From: Toxotes chatareus
Taxonomy: Eukaryota > Chordata > Actinopteri > Toxotidae
Length of the DNA: 64,000 nt
Direction: 5' to 3'
NCBI GenBank assembly: GCA_016801885.1
Contig: CM028898.1
Span: 11,878,858-11,942,857, forward strand
Shown in pieces: positions 12,701 through 25,000 of this stretch. Within the stretch, counting starts at the first letter, position 1, and every line of letters starts with the position of its first letter. A program made the position numbers and the translations under genes. The notes under the pieces were generated by a model. The model searched no databases. It worked only from the letters and a program-made list of their open reading frames with translations, and was not told the origin of the DNA.

Positions 12701-13792
12701 TGGTGAGGATACCATCATGGGATTAAGTATAGCTCCTCTAGGCTGTCCTGGTGATTAATGAGCTGCCACAGCATTCCCTACTGTCACTAAGAGGAGCATG
12801 GGTTCAAACCATGTCTAGACTGATGATAAAAAGGATAAAAATCAGTTGTGTCATCATGTCATTAATGTCCTGTAGTTCTGATGTTGATTTAGCAAGTTGC
12901 CAATCACACTCAGGGGATTGTGACACTTTTCTGCAAAATGTTCCTGGCAGATTTGATAGTGGCGTTATTGATTTACATTAGTTTTAGTGTATGTGTGATT
13001 TTGAATTTTGTCATAGCAGTTTTGAAGACAATAATTTTAAAAATAGCATGTTTTTTTTTTTATCATTATATTAGAATTGCAATTTAGTTTGCAGGTGTTT
13101 TCCATCAGTTCTGACCCCATTTCCTTATTGTGTTCTTATTCACATCTTTAGCCTCCATGCCATAATCAGTGTCAACCATGAGGCATCTCACTTCTTTGAA
13201 CCAAACCTGGTGGAGTCAATTAGTGGGATCAGTGGGAATGAAAAACCTAAAAACTCTGTTGCCAGTTGCAGCTGACAATGTGCCACATCTAATACTCAGA
13301 GTCACCAGCCTTTTTTTTTTTTTTTTTTTTACACCTGCCAGCAAAGAGTTTTGTTGTAAATTGACACTATCTCGCTTTTGCTTTTTAATTACGGCTTTTA
13401 ATCTCAGATATTGATAGAGATGTCAGTCTCTCCTCCCAGTGAGCTGTCTGCCTTGTTCTTCAGATCCTCCGGAGATTCTTTATGTCTTGTTTTAGAGATT
13501 GTTCGTTGTAATGTCTTCTGACCTTTTGCGTTGAACTAGATAGCTGGACAGAGAGCTGTGAGGAGAGGGAAATTGAGCCGCTCTACATCTATCTCTCCCC
13601 AAGGAGTGTCCTGTTTCTCTTCCCACCATTTATTTGAAAGCTATCATTTCCTGGGATTCATCGCTGAAAAATAGCATTGATTCTCAGGATGATAGATGCT
13701 AAGTGTCCTTCTATCGACATGCCTATTGACAGGCCTGTGTAAATTCTGCATCTTATTACCCCCCCAGATAAATGATACACCTTGTGAACAGG
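9781..13792. other. Noncoding unique sequence, homopolymer tracts
   Basis: There is no convincing exon. T-runs lie at 9810-9824, 11345-11365 (T21) and 13311-13330 (T20). The 142-codon frame at 11961-12389 overlaps a shorter frame at 11743-12000 and has no domain that I recognise. Its composition (Ser, Arg, Cys, Pro) is that of translated noncoding DNA. No interspersed repeat is recognised. Confidence 0.55.
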
Positions 13793-13832
13793 GAGGATGT
13801 AGCTCAGTCGATGGCAATGTCTGAGCATCTCC
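13793..13832 (+). pseudogene. Possible truncated tRNA-like sequence (tRNA-Ala-like ends)
   Basis: GAGGATG (13793-13799) is followed by a sequence close to an RNA polymerase III A box, TAGCTCAGTCGATGG. CATCTCC (13826-13832) could pair with the first seven bases at six of seven positions. This resembles the two ends of a GGGGATGTAGCTCAG… …CATCTCC alanine tRNA with the anticodon arm and T arm deleted. There is no B box (GGTTCGA-type) between or just after. At 40 bases it cannot be a functional tRNA. It may be a remnant, a decayed tRNA-derived SINE head, or coincidence. Confidence 0.2.
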
Positions 13833-16477
13833 TACAGTGGTGGGTGTCACTGCTGAACAGCGTGATTCATCTTGTCAGAAAACACCTTATCAGTCACTGT
13901 GCACAGTATAATTAAAGATAATAAGACTGACGGGAGATAACATCCCTCTGCAAAGCATGCTGCCTAAGAAATAAGAATGACTACAAAGGCTTTTATTCAG
14001 CTCTGTGCTGCAGCTACTGTAGGAAGGTCAAATCTTAATCTAAAGGTGTTTTTGAATCTAATATCCCTGTCTGGAAAGTTTGCTGTAGCATTAAAATGAC
14101 TTATGTAAAGCCTTAAACCTACTGCATGTGCTGTGAAGCAACTCGTTTCTTTACTGCGTTGTTTACAAGGGCTATTTTTCTTTGACTCTGTAAGGTTTAT
14201 TGCATCTTAATCCTACCCTTTTGTAGCACTGCCTGCGAGGACATTAAATAATGTCCCACTGCCAACTGTTTTCTCCATCTCAATTTGTTTTATAGTAATA
14301 CACAATTTAACCTTCAGAATAGCATTTGCAGGTTCATAACACTTGGAACAGGTGTATTTTTTCTAACAAACAGAGTTGCAATGTGACCCTATTTATCTAT
14401 GTTTCTTATAATGCATTGTATTAATCTGTGGGCCATTCATGACCCATTATTTCAGCAGCACAATAATTCACTCTTATTGTTCAGCCTTGCTGCTGAGGAA
14501 AATCTTTCCAGTCCAGTTGTGCTTTATTGTTCCACCATGCAGCTGTTGAGTGGGATCTGTGAGAGTTTGGCTTTGTAGCTTTTTGCACAAGAATCCATGA
14601 ACCATTATAGGTTATGGAGAGTGAAATGGGCTCTTGTGATTCAGCCTCTTGAATTTCCTGGCTTGATTGCACTCTGTGATTTGTGTTTGATGCTCTGCTG
14701 GTGGCTTTTTGGAAAACCCTGATTGTCTGGTTATCTTTTATTTTATAATAACCTATTTTACCATAGGAAGTCAAAGTAATCGGTGCTATATGACTTTACA
14801 CAGGGGACATAATTACAACTTTAAATATCAAAAGTGTGTATGTGTATGTAGTCAAACAATCCATGATCCATGAAACAAGGGATTTAGAAAAATATCAGTC
14901 ATGATTTTGTGATTTCAGCAAGATAATTTTCACTTTCTGATTAGAGAAACTGTGAAGATGTTTACATTGAGGCTGCAGCCAAAAGCAGATCTGTATGGCT
15001 TCTGCAAGTTGAAGCTCCATACCGACGTTTCTTCCCCTTGTTCCGAAGATAAATTAGCAGCTTCTAAATAATGCAGTGAACCCTAATTCTCTTTGATTAG
15101 TAGTGAGTTAGATGATGGCGACCCATTGAAATTGGTCATCAGCATAAATAACGAGCGAATGAACTGATAAAATGCAAAGTCCCGGGCCATCATAAATCAA
15201 ATGGAATCCACTGGCCATGGAAGCGGGTGGAATTAGAAGTCCATGCTCCTATTAATTATGTTGCCTTGTGAAGGCGACAGCGTGATAAATCAGCGCTGAA
15301 AGGCCCTTCACTGGCTGAGCCTGAGGAGTTAGACTGCCTGCAAATTGCTTTGTGTATGCTCCTAATTGTTTCTTAAATAACCCACCTTTTTGAGGCAGGT
15401 TGGAAAGGTAGTCTACCAAGAAGGGTCAAGAAAGTCAGAGCCGCTGCCTTTCTAAGATAATGTTATAGAAAATTATCTGCTTCTCTCTTCCTCTCTCTCT
15501 CTTTGCAGTATAAAACGTAAAGACAGTAACACAACAAAAAACAACTAAAAAAAAAAAAAATGAAAATGGAAAAACCTGACGTTGATTAGTCCAAATAAAC
15601 AATAAAAGTAATAAGTGAATAATTTATCACATGATTATGCATGGATACAGAAGGATTAATTATATACATATTATGAATACACTCATAAAAACATATATAT
15701 AAATATAAAGTGGATTTGACTGGGGCCTGGATATACAGCTGTCTATCAATCTCTGCTTTCAATCAGCACTGTGATCATTGCCTGACTTGAACCAATACAA
15801 TGATCCAATTAAAAATTGTATCAACTTTTTGCTTGACTCGTAGAAGTCATTAAGAATTACAATAGTATGAAATGTTGAGAGAAGCCAATGCTCTGAATTT
15901 AGTAAATTGCGCATTTACTTTGGTAATTTACTTCTTTGCCTGTTCTTCTGAGCTTTACAAACACATGCCAGCACAGTTTTATGCTTTTATGTGAGTCCAC
16001 CAGAGTTATATCCTTTATTTTTGTCCCTCTTGTGTAATATTTCCCTGAAACTGCTTTTTTTCGGAGGCCAAATGAAATCAAATGGATTAAATTAAATTAC
16101 TTTAGCTTTTGAGGCATGTAATAACGATCAGACCTCTGAGGAGCATGTAATTAATGTGAATACTGAGGCAGTTGAGAACTATTGCTCATTAAACTACAAC
16201 CAACTATAAAACTCTGTGAATTTGGCCCAGGAACTTAATTTGTATTTGTTGAGCAGTGGGCATCGTCTAGCATGAAATGCAGAGTTGTCGGAGTATTTAG
16301 CAGGAATCTGTAGTTAAGTTAAATTGCGTGTGCTGCCTGAAATGCCAGCGGTCAGGCAGTGTCAGTGCATGGCTTTGTGCCCGTGTCGGCTGTCGGTATT
16401 TATGTGATGAAGGGCTTCAGTGCTTCGAGTGCTTTGATCTACTGACAGTTCTGCAGAGGAAAATGTGTGTATGTGTT
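13833..16477. other. Noncoding unique sequence with a candidate regulatory block
   Basis: No coding exon and no recognised interspersed repeat. A pyrimidine tract followed by TTTGCAG lies at 15481-15508, but no open protein-like frame follows it. An A-run is present at 15547-15560. The block near 15100-15370 is listed separately. Confidence 0.55.
15100..15370. promoter_or_regulatory. Candidate conserved noncoding (enhancer-like) block
   Basis: The block is unique sequence with several homeodomain-type cores, including ATTAATTATG (15251-15260) and CATAAATCAAATGG (15190-15203), mixed with GC-bearing segments such as CCCGGGCC (15181-15188) and AATCAGCGCTGAAAGG (15288-15303). It has no simple repeats and no open frame. 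This mix is typical of vertebrate conserved noncoding elements near developmental genes. The call is inference from composition; conservation was not tested. Confidence 0.3.
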
Positions 16478-16605
16478 GTAGGCCAACTGCTGTTGTCATT
16501 ATCGATTATTTTTTCCAACTAACCACTTAACTTATAGAATATTAGAAAATAATGATAAACGTCCATTTTGGGCTCTTAACAGTCCCACGATGTGACTGGT
16601 TGTCT
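16478..16605 (+). repeat. Terminal-inverted-repeat element, 5' half
   Basis: The stretch reads TCATTATCGATTATTTTTTC, a diverged ATTAATC-type portion, ATAGAATATTAGAAAATAAT, GTCCATTTTGGGCTCT and CCCACGATGTGAC. This is the order of the 5' half of the same short DNA element found elsewhere in the window. The matching 3' half appears at 16850 after about 245 bases of unrelated AT-rich sequence with an A15 run (16650-16664). It may be one interrupted copy. Confidence 0.6.
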
Positions 16606-16849
16606 GATTATAAGTACAAAAATGATGAACATACTTGTTCAGCCGTTATAAAAAAAAAAAAAAATGCTTACTGATAATAATAACATATAACAATTCCAGT
16701 GAGATCTCCAGAATACCCTGTTAGTGTGAGTTTCTGTTGTTAGCAGCTATACAACAGTTTTAGGTATTAGATTAATTTAGATTTGATTAAAAAAATTAGA
16801 AAAGCTTGTTGAGAGCAATATATTGCCTGAAAAGACGTTTACTCTCAAA

Positions 16850-16936
16850 CATAAGAAAGAAAAGCAGTAAATTCTCACATTTGACAAGGTGCAACCAGCA
16901 AATCAATTCATGGACTCATTGCTGTTGCAGCTCTAA
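16850..16936 (+). repeat. Terminal-inverted-repeat element, 3' portion (first of two)
   Basis: The copy reads ATAAGAAAGAAAAGCAG, AATTCTCACATTTGACAAGG and TGCAACCAGC, then skips to the element's end GTTGCAGCTCTAATG (16924-16938). The last bases are the terminal motif complementary to the GGGCTGCAAC start of other copies. A second copy of the same internal segment begins only a few bases later. The internal portion between the two blocks is deleted. Confidence 0.7.
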
Positions 16937-16942
16937 TGTAAT

Positions 16943-17080
16943 CCAGAGAAAAGCTGCAAATTTTCACCTCTGAGAAGCTGGATTCAGTGAATGTTTGACA
17001 TTTTTACTTGATAAATAGCTTTAACAGATGAATTGCTTCCTAATATTATAATATTAAAATTTTCTGTTAATCAACTAGCC
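16943..17080 (+). repeat. Terminal-inverted-repeat element, 3' portion (second of two)
   Basis: This repeats the same internal segment as the copy just before it: AGAGAAAAGCTGCAAATTTT, ACCTCTGAGAAGCTGG, TTCAGTGAATGTTTGACATT, TTTTACTTGATAAATAGC, then TTTTCTGTTAATCAACTAGC. It contains a 16-bp perfect AT palindrome at 17041-17056. Two 3' portions in tandem imply that two insertions, or an insertion followed by partial duplication, happened here. Confidence 0.75.
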
Positions 17081-18311
17081 ATCCCAGCACTGATGTGAGC
17101 TGGTGTGTTTGTGTGTGTACAAACACGTGTACTTGCGTGTGTGGGTGGGTGCCCTTCAGGTGACATTCAGCCTGATATATGTTTGAGTTTAAATAATGCT
17201 TCTGTGCGGTCGAAGGAATAATGGTGTGGACTTTCATGACATTGCGTCAGTGCCAAGGTGACTGACTCGAGGACTGATTGCTCCCTCTGTCTCTCTCTCT
17301 CTTTCTCTCTGTACGTCCCCCCCTTCTCACCCTGTCAATAAGCATCCTCTTGTCTGATGGAGTCACATCAGGGCACTGCAGCTGACACCATGGTGTCTTT
17401 ATTTCCTGCAGCAATCCTTTTACAACACACATCAGTGGTGATTAATACACTGACAGCAGCCAGGAGGTTAACCCCCTGCTGCCAGCCAGCTACCGTTACT
17501 GACAAACACTTACTACTCACCTTACATACCTAACTACACCACACTGCACTTTCTTATTTGATATATACTGTGTATAATCAAAGAAGAGAAATGATAGTGC
17601 AAGATTTCACTTGCTTGCCCAGCACCATACACTTTAGGTTTGATTGATGGGAGCAGATGATACTTGGTATTCCAAAACTGTCTTTTACATTAAACCAAAT
17701 GGTTGCTCCCACTTGCAGCTGTCTGCACGGTTATTAAATCGGAGGTCTTCCGATTTAAATTTATGGCATCCATTACTCAAGAATTTACATGTCCAGGTGT
17801 TGCATCTGTTTAGCTTCAGGTAGGGGTCACTTTGATTTATTAATATCCATGGATTCATCTGCTAGACAATCACTGACATATTGTCACTTACGGCCGTGTG
17901 TCTCTCTGCCTTTAACAGCTGTGACAACCTGTGTGGTATTAGCTCCCTGGCTAATTATGCAGACGCGCATACCTAACATGTCAGCGTCCGTAGGGTCAGA
18001 TTACACACAGTACTTAATGCTTATAATAGCCAATAAACAGCAAATCATAGACTCCGGGCTGAATGAGGATTTTCTCATTATATCTTATCAACACCTGCTT
18101 AATCGTTGAACATCTCAGAAATCTCATGATCGAGGAGATAAGTTAACAGTCTCCAGGAGTGTTCAAACCATCTGGGTCGTTCAGAGCCATATGTTCACAC
18201 TTTGTTGTTCTTGCGCAGGTTCATGAAAGCAGTTTGTTTGCTGGAGCCCATAAGCTCTGTGATTACGCAGCTTTTTTAGATCCAATTACCCACTGGTATG
18301 AGGGAGCTTGA
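17081..18311. other. Noncoding unique sequence
   Basis: A GT-rich stretch lies at 17103-17150 and a CT-rich simple tract at 17287-17310. No exon or interspersed repeat is recognised in the rest. The frame at 17789-18109 has no domain that I recognise. Confidence 0.55.
17287..17310. repeat. CT-rich microsatellite
   Basis: The tract is an imperfect (CT)n run interrupted once by TTT. It is a simple repeat and no function is seen. Confidence 0.8.
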
Positions 18312-18495
18312 ATTAGTGCTGGAACAATTAGTTGATTAATGGATTGGTTAATCAACAACAGTTTTGATAATAGATTAATTGTTTAAGTGACACCAAACAC
18401 AAGCTAATTCTAGCTCTACAAATGTTAGAATTTCTACACAAAGTGTAAAATTGATACCTTTTGTTATGGACCTTTAGTTGGACAAAGCATGCACC
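18312..18495 (-). repeat. Terminal-inverted-repeat element, reverse orientation
   Basis: The plus strand begins ATTAGTGCTGGAACAATTAG, TTGATTAATGGATTGG, TAATCAACAACAG, TTTTGATAATAGATTAATTG, then CACCAAACACAAGCT, CAAATGTTAGAATTTCT and GGACCTTTAGTTGGACAAAG. This is the reverse order of the internal and 3' end segments seen in the forward copies (compare GAGAAACTGGAACT at 25881). The distal 5' part is missing after about 18495. Confidence 0.8.
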
Positions 18496-21400
18496 ATCTC
18501 AATGTCATGTAAATTTCATGCTCGCTATCTGTGTGAAACTTTTAGCAAGATGACTACTGTAAGTGGCAGGCAATCAAAATATAAGCAGGGGGCTACAACC
18601 TGGTTTGGCACCAAACATTGCTGTCTCTCCACTCACAGTGCGTGTCAGCAGGATGGACCACTGAGGGCCATAGGTGGCCCAGTTGTTAGGACATAGCAAA
18701 TGTCACAGGCTGAGGGAGAGAGCGTCCCCTCGAGTCCCCCAGATGCTGCTCCCACCTCTCATCATTAACTCTCACACTGAGATAGTAATTAGGGCTCCTT
18801 GCGGCATAAGACAGATTCTGCATCAGACCAAATTTTCTAAGCTGTCATTCTAATTATATAGGCCAGGGCAAGATGGATCAGCTTGGCCGTGTGTTAGTAT
18901 TGATGTCAGCTAATCATGGTGACTCGGCCCCAAGCCGCAAGGCTCTCTCCTGTGTCCATCTGAAGTTACGAAAAACAATAGGTTTGTGGTAAAGGTGGTG
19001 ATGCTTCTGAATTTTCCAACTCTGTGGCTGGCGATGTTTAACTGTTATTAGTTGTATCTCATGGCTCATTGACTATAGCAAACAAAGTATAACCCAGTCT
19101 AACAGTACTGTGTCATGACTCACTGTAACAGTTAAGCTGCTCATTTAAGTCTGACTTTAGCCCCCGCTTCTCAAGCAACTGCCAAATTATAACCTTTTCT
19201 CACTGTGCAAGCGAGGACATGTTAATTGGATTTGACAAGGGCATATTATGCACAACAAATATGCATAATTCAGCAAAAATGGAACAGAAAATTGGAAATA
19301 AAGAAGAGAACAAAGTAGATTTACATGGTCGGGTAGTCTGAATGTCTGGTATCATATTCTCTCCTGCCGCCTGCATAAAAAGGCACAGAACTGTAACAAT
19401 GGGTATCAGTGGAAAGTGCTTTAAAGTTAAAGCTGATGGATGGCTTGTCAAAAAAAATAATTGCACTGGTTGGAAAGTGGGTCTGCGTGCTTAGAGGGGG
19501 GAGAGCAGGATCTACAGAGAGGATGATGGGAAGTGACAGTGGTCTGTCAAGGCGCAGGGGCTGCCCAGAGTAGTGTGAAGCCCCAGCTAGAAGGTGGCAG
19601 AACAGAGCAGGCTGTCAGAGCAGGAAAGTGCCTTTAATACACTGAAAAGAAAAGGAATCCGCCTGTCAGACCTGTTCAGCCAGTCGAGGGAGGAAGGAGG
19701 AATATGGTGGAATAGGTGTAGACATGGTAGAGCTGGGTGAAGCCGGCGGGCCACTGGGCTGGCTACAGGTACAAATCATGCAGTCAAATGAGACGGATCT
19801 TCAGCCGCTAGTGGCTGCTACCAGTTACAACTGGTTCCTTTTGCTGTGACAATTCATTAATCAGTTTGACAGATCTGGTCTTATTACATGGAATATTTGA
19901 CACTTGAGCAATTGGATTGTCAACTGCATCCTATTATAAATGCATCTCAAAGTGAATTCTGGCTCTCCTGTTATCTTAAAGTCCTGCACTGACCTTGGGA
20001 GGTAAGCATTCCTGCTACATGTTTAAATGTATGCACTATTAGTGAATATACATATAAAAGCTTCTGAACAGTTCACCACTCATTCATCTGCTTGGTCCCT
20101 GCCCATGCATGATATAAAAGTGTCAGGCTTTGATTGGAGGAATGATGTATAGACTGACCTAACAAAGGATCAAGTGCCCAGTAAGACAGACAGCTAATAG
20201 ATAGAGAGGCAAGAGGAGCCTCATTTAGAGAGGAAGGGCTGTTTGTGCTGCCAATATGACAAAGGGGAAGTCGACAACCATTGATCCATGCTCACGGATG
20301 ACAGCTTAAAAATTCAGCAATAATCATGACAAATGAGGAGAGGCACCACAGCCAGAAAATTATCAATAATCAGCGGCTGAGAAGAAATGCCAAGGTCAAA
20401 GAGAAAAGGCTACTGAAGTTCTCTCTGTATGTGGACGCTGCCAGGTGATATATTGGTAAAGATAGGAGGAGCAGCCTCTAAAGCGAGGTAGAAGTTATTA
20501 ATTAAGTTTTGGATCCCAGTGGGACATGAATGTCCCTCAGTATGGATTCCTTGCCAGAGCTCACTGAATGCCAAGGGCAAAGAGACCATTATGTAACAGG
20601 CAGTTTCTGGTGGCTTTGATCCCTCACATGAGAGCTGGTGGCTGGATTTGCTGTATCAATAACTCAGTCCCTTTTCAAAGGAAATCTGAAGAAGGCTGTG
20701 GCATTAGTAGCATCTCATTTCATGACAGGTCAGTGCTGATGTGGGCTCAAGCTGGAGGGATTTACCTATTCATTCATCCCAGCATTTTTTGAGTCGCCTT
20801 TCCCGGTCAGGGTCGTGGTGGCAAGCAAAGCAGCCCGATGAGCACTTTTTCCAGCAACAAGATCCTTAGGCACTTTCAGGCCAACTGGGAGATGTAGTAG
20901 CTCCAGTGTTCAGGGTCAACATGCAAAAAAAAAAAAAAAGGCCAGGACGCATCCTTACTTGGTGCCCAAACTCCCTTAACTCCAAGGAGCAATGGCTGGA
21001 TGCTGAAGTCTTTCCAAATTGCTGAACTCCAAACTCTTCTGTTCGTATCTCAGTCTTTCTGTAAATATGTTTTTCTGTTAAATGAATTGACAAGGCTTTG
21101 CTTTATAGTTAAAATTTTTTTCCATTGAAATCTCCTTTTTGTTGTCACTTGTTACAAATACCCCTTGATACCTGAACTACTACAGCTGGAGTGGCTGCTT
21201 CACCCTCAGGAGACAGCTGTGGTTTCAGCCTTAGAGGTCGGTCTACATTTTGACCACATTGCACTTCTGCAAACCACTACAGATCACTGTTCAGATGAAG
21301 ACAGTGAAGATATTATTGTTACCAAACCATGCATACACTGATTTTACAAATCAACGTCTGTTTCTTGAGGAGTATAACTATATATATATGATGAAAAGTG

Positions 21401-22000
21401 GTATCAAACCTTGTGTGGCTTTTGTGGGAGCTGTATGAAATCTGATGGACCTCGGTTGTTTGAAAATGGAAAGAATTAGCGGGTGTGGAGTTACAGAGTG
21501 GTGATGTTACCAGACCCTTGTAACCTGTTCCTCATCTCTGCTAGCATAAAACACCCAAATCTCTGACCAAAATGTCGGGTTGTATTGTGGGTAATGTAGG
21601 TGCCAGGTTTTGACAAGGAAGAAGAAAGCATAGCACATAACATGCTATCACTGGTTCTACTGTGCTGTTTGTGATCATTTTTCCTGTCATGAATCTGACA
21701 ACGTAATAGGAGTGCAAAGCTAAGTCTGTGGAGTATGCCTAGACATTTAGAAGTTAACAACCCTACACTGTCCCATATCTGCATTTATGAAATTCCTGGT
21801 GAAAACCAGCAAATTAAGTTATTCCTCTTATACACAAGGTGACCCTGGTGACAAAATTGTGTAGTCATTATCTGTAATGAAGTCACTGACTTATTTCGTG
21901 GTTTGGGGCAATTAATAGTTGCATCATTAGACTTAGCTCGCTTTTCATTTAGATTTAGCAAGTTGCATAACACTAATGTCCTTGATTATTTTCTGCTAAA
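18496..22000. other. Noncoding unique sequence
   Basis: No gene is recognised. A CTCF-like word lies at 19587-19600. TTATTAATTAAG near 20496 sits in a unique block that may be regulatory (20440-20560). An A15 run lies at 20925-20939. The frames in this interval are short and shift constantly, as expected for noncoding DNA. A (TA)-rich stretch lies near 21378-21390. Confidence 0.55.
19587..19600 (+). promoter_or_regulatory. Possible CTCF-type site
   Basis: CTAGAAGGTGGCAG agrees with the vertebrate consensus CCASYAGRKGGCRS at 12 of 14 positions, including the full AGGTGGCAG core. One match of this quality is expected by chance in a window of this size, so it is only a candidate. Confidence 0.25.
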
Positions 22001-25000
22001 GCAGAATGAAAGAGGGGTAAACTGTAAAGCAGTAAAAGGAGTTGCTGACACAGCCAACCGAGCTCATTTCATTGAGATGCAAATCCTGTAATGCAGTTAC
22101 AAATGCAAGTTTTTCACAGGCCAAGGTTCAACAGGCCACGAGGTCAAAAAGACAAGAGAATAATTTACTAGCTGTGTCATATTCCTGTGATTGAGTCGTC
22201 TTTCTGGCATTGAGACTTGATTTGTGGCCTCTGTGTGAAAAGTGGCATGTGGCTGTAAGTATGCACTCTTCAGGGGTGGTGCGCTTTCTCGCATCTCTGG
22301 TCCAAACTAGCACACCGCTAATAACAACACAAGATATTAATCCTGAGCTGGTGAAAATGATCGTGCAGCAAAGAGGAAAACCTTGGTGGAGGTGTGAAAC
22401 AATTAAGCGTCCAGAGCAGCTCATTTGTTGAAATGTGTTTGGCATCCTTGCCAGGTACATAGAATGTTCACATCCATTCACACAGAGTTGTACATTTTTT
22501 AAATACTGTTAGCATCATAATGTGATATGTCGCCTCAAGAGGGATGATTATTCTGTCATATTATTGCCGCCCAGACGCTGCCCACACACTTCCTTTGCCT
22601 TTGCTGTAAGGATAAAGCACAGTTCCTGTTTTTCTGGGACCATCTGTAAGAAAAAACCAGCCCAAGGTAAAAACGATGACTGCGACTTGGCAGAAGATTA
22701 AACGGGCCCTCCGCAAAAGCCATTAATAATTCTCATATTTTGGAAACAGACCATACATACAGAATCTGTGGTATTTAATCTCCTCTCTCAGCAAATAAAA
22801 AAAAGGTCAGCTGGGAGGGAGAGACTTTTTTTTTTTCTTCCCCAGCCCAGAGTGATGGGCCTAGCTTTTCCAAGGCACCCCATTTGTCTGTCAGGGCTGT
22901 GAGCAGAGCCAGTGATTTAGTTTCCATCACATGAAGCCCATGTCCGGTTGATGATACTGCCAGGCGGGATATGGGGAGAATTTGTCACCTGCAGCTTTGA
23001 CAGGGAGATAATTGCTGATAGTTAGCAGAATAATAGGATATGAGCATTACTAGCTGCACAGGGTTTAGGGAATATTTGTTGCTCACACTTCAGAACACAT
23101 TTTCCCACATAATTTCAGTACTGACTGTGTTTACACAGAGATAATTTAACCTAATCATTGTGAAACAACTGACACATCAACTAAAGATGCAAGATGTTTT
23201 TCATTACACTGCTGAAACATTAGTTATTGTGTTAACACTTTGGCAGAATTAGAATCTTTTGTAATTATTTATGGTGATATCCCAACAGTCTGGGTTTTGC
23301 TTTGACCTTTTTTTCTGCAATGGTGACAAAAAGGAAATATGCAGATGAAAAATGTGCTGCAAGTCTCTGTGTTTTCTCCCCACCTATGCAACCCGTCACC
23401 TGTAGCTGGCCGGAGTGGAGACACAACTAAACCTGTGAAAAGTACAAAAAAGAACAACAAAGGCAGGGAGGTGAATGATAAATGTAATGATAAATATAAT
23501 GTTATATTTTTTATAATTTCTTTTCTTTTTTTTTTTTTAGATGTCCTACATAAAGTTGTTAAATCACAATGAAAATGTTTGTATGGCATGCATTGACAGT
23601 CCCACGCATTCTTGTATCTGCCAGAGTGTCATCCACAGGGTCAGGCAAGAACCCTCTGGCCCATCAGCAGGTCTCACACAGCCTCAACACCTCTGCCAAG
23701 CAGCATCCACAAACAACAACTCTGCCTGTGGCTACAAACAAGGCAAGACACATCAGAGCACAATACAGAACCATTTCAAACTCACCAGGAGCTGAGGTCC
23801 CCCCTCACACCCCTCCCTCCATCCCCACTTTAAGTCAAAGGTTATTTTTCTCTCATTATTTGATCCTTGACTAGAACCAGCTGTAACCTCTAAAGTGCAG
23901 CAGTCAGTGGACACGATGCACACTGTTTTCTTTTTGGAGATTTGGCTGGTCTGGGTCTCTTATTGACAGGATTTCCAGAATCCTCACATTCCCAGACTGT
24001 AGCCGAGAGTTCATCTGGGGTCTTTCAATGGTCTGTCTTAAGGCTAATTTGGACATCTTTATATCCATTCAGCCCAATTAGTTGGAATGACAAAGCCAAA
24101 GTTGAGCATTTACGTGAAGTTGTACTATTGCCCCAAGTGCTTCTTGATTTCCCTTTCTAATGGTATTGGCACCACATTGGGAGGATAAGTGTTGTGTGTT
24201 TTACAGTCTCTTAAAACATAAGACAATGAAGATCTTTGTTGAAACTTAATTTGACCCAAATGTTGGTGAGATGAGTGACTTAACACAGAGACAGGTCACA
24301 TTAAACAGCTGTAATAGATGGAGCAGCAAAAGGAGTTGTGCAGATAAGGGAAATGCGCCAGAAAACTCAGCTGTGGGGGTTTGGGAATTATCTCTCTATA
24401 ATAGCCAGTGTTGGGTCAGAGAGCACTCCCGGACCCCCTTGCTGTCCTCCTGTGTGTTAACTAATGCTCACCAGAGTTCTGCCTGAACTCAGGGCTGGCA
24501 GAGCCACAGAGTGGGATCCAAATTCTCAGCAGCCCTACGACCTGGCTGAACCTCTACCTACCACCCCCCAGTGGGGGGGGGGGTGACTGCTGAAGAAGTC
24601 CTCTGAGCCAGCAAGAGGCTGATTTAGCCAGATTTACCCCACTCCCAGCTAAAATACAACTTTGAAATGAAACACAAATTATCTCTGTTGGGAGTGCCGT
24701 GAAATATTTATTGCTGTTGTTTCAGTTGGTGTGGTTTTATGTGCCGTTTGTGTATTGGATAGTTAATGGTGTGTATTTTCCGCCCGTTTGTTGTACTCTG
24801 TTCCAAGGACACATGAAAGGATAAATCTTTTTACCATGAAAAATATGAAATTCTTATTGCCTTTCCAAGACTGTCTTGATGCTCAGATGGAAATACTTCA
24901 ATCTCTCCTGGGCTTCAGGGCCATGGACATCAGGCGTTTTAAAACAATGATGTCGCTCATATTGTCCAAATGGGAAGTGCTTGCAAGGCATGTAGGTCCC

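Noticed and set aside
12795..12825. GGTTCAAACC, similar to a tRNA B box
   Set aside because: No A box or cloverleaf stems lie at the proper distance upstream.
15481..15508. CT-rich tract ending in TTTGCAG
   Set aside because: It is a simple CT repeat, and the next sequence soon runs into an A-run with no open coding frame.
18668..18700. TGGCCCAGTTGTTAGGA, similar to a tRNA A box
   Set aside because: No B box or acceptor pairing is found within tRNA distance.
23516..23541. T-rich tract ending in TTTAG, like a splice acceptor
   Set aside because: Downstream frames are short and uninformative, and no donor or domain follows.
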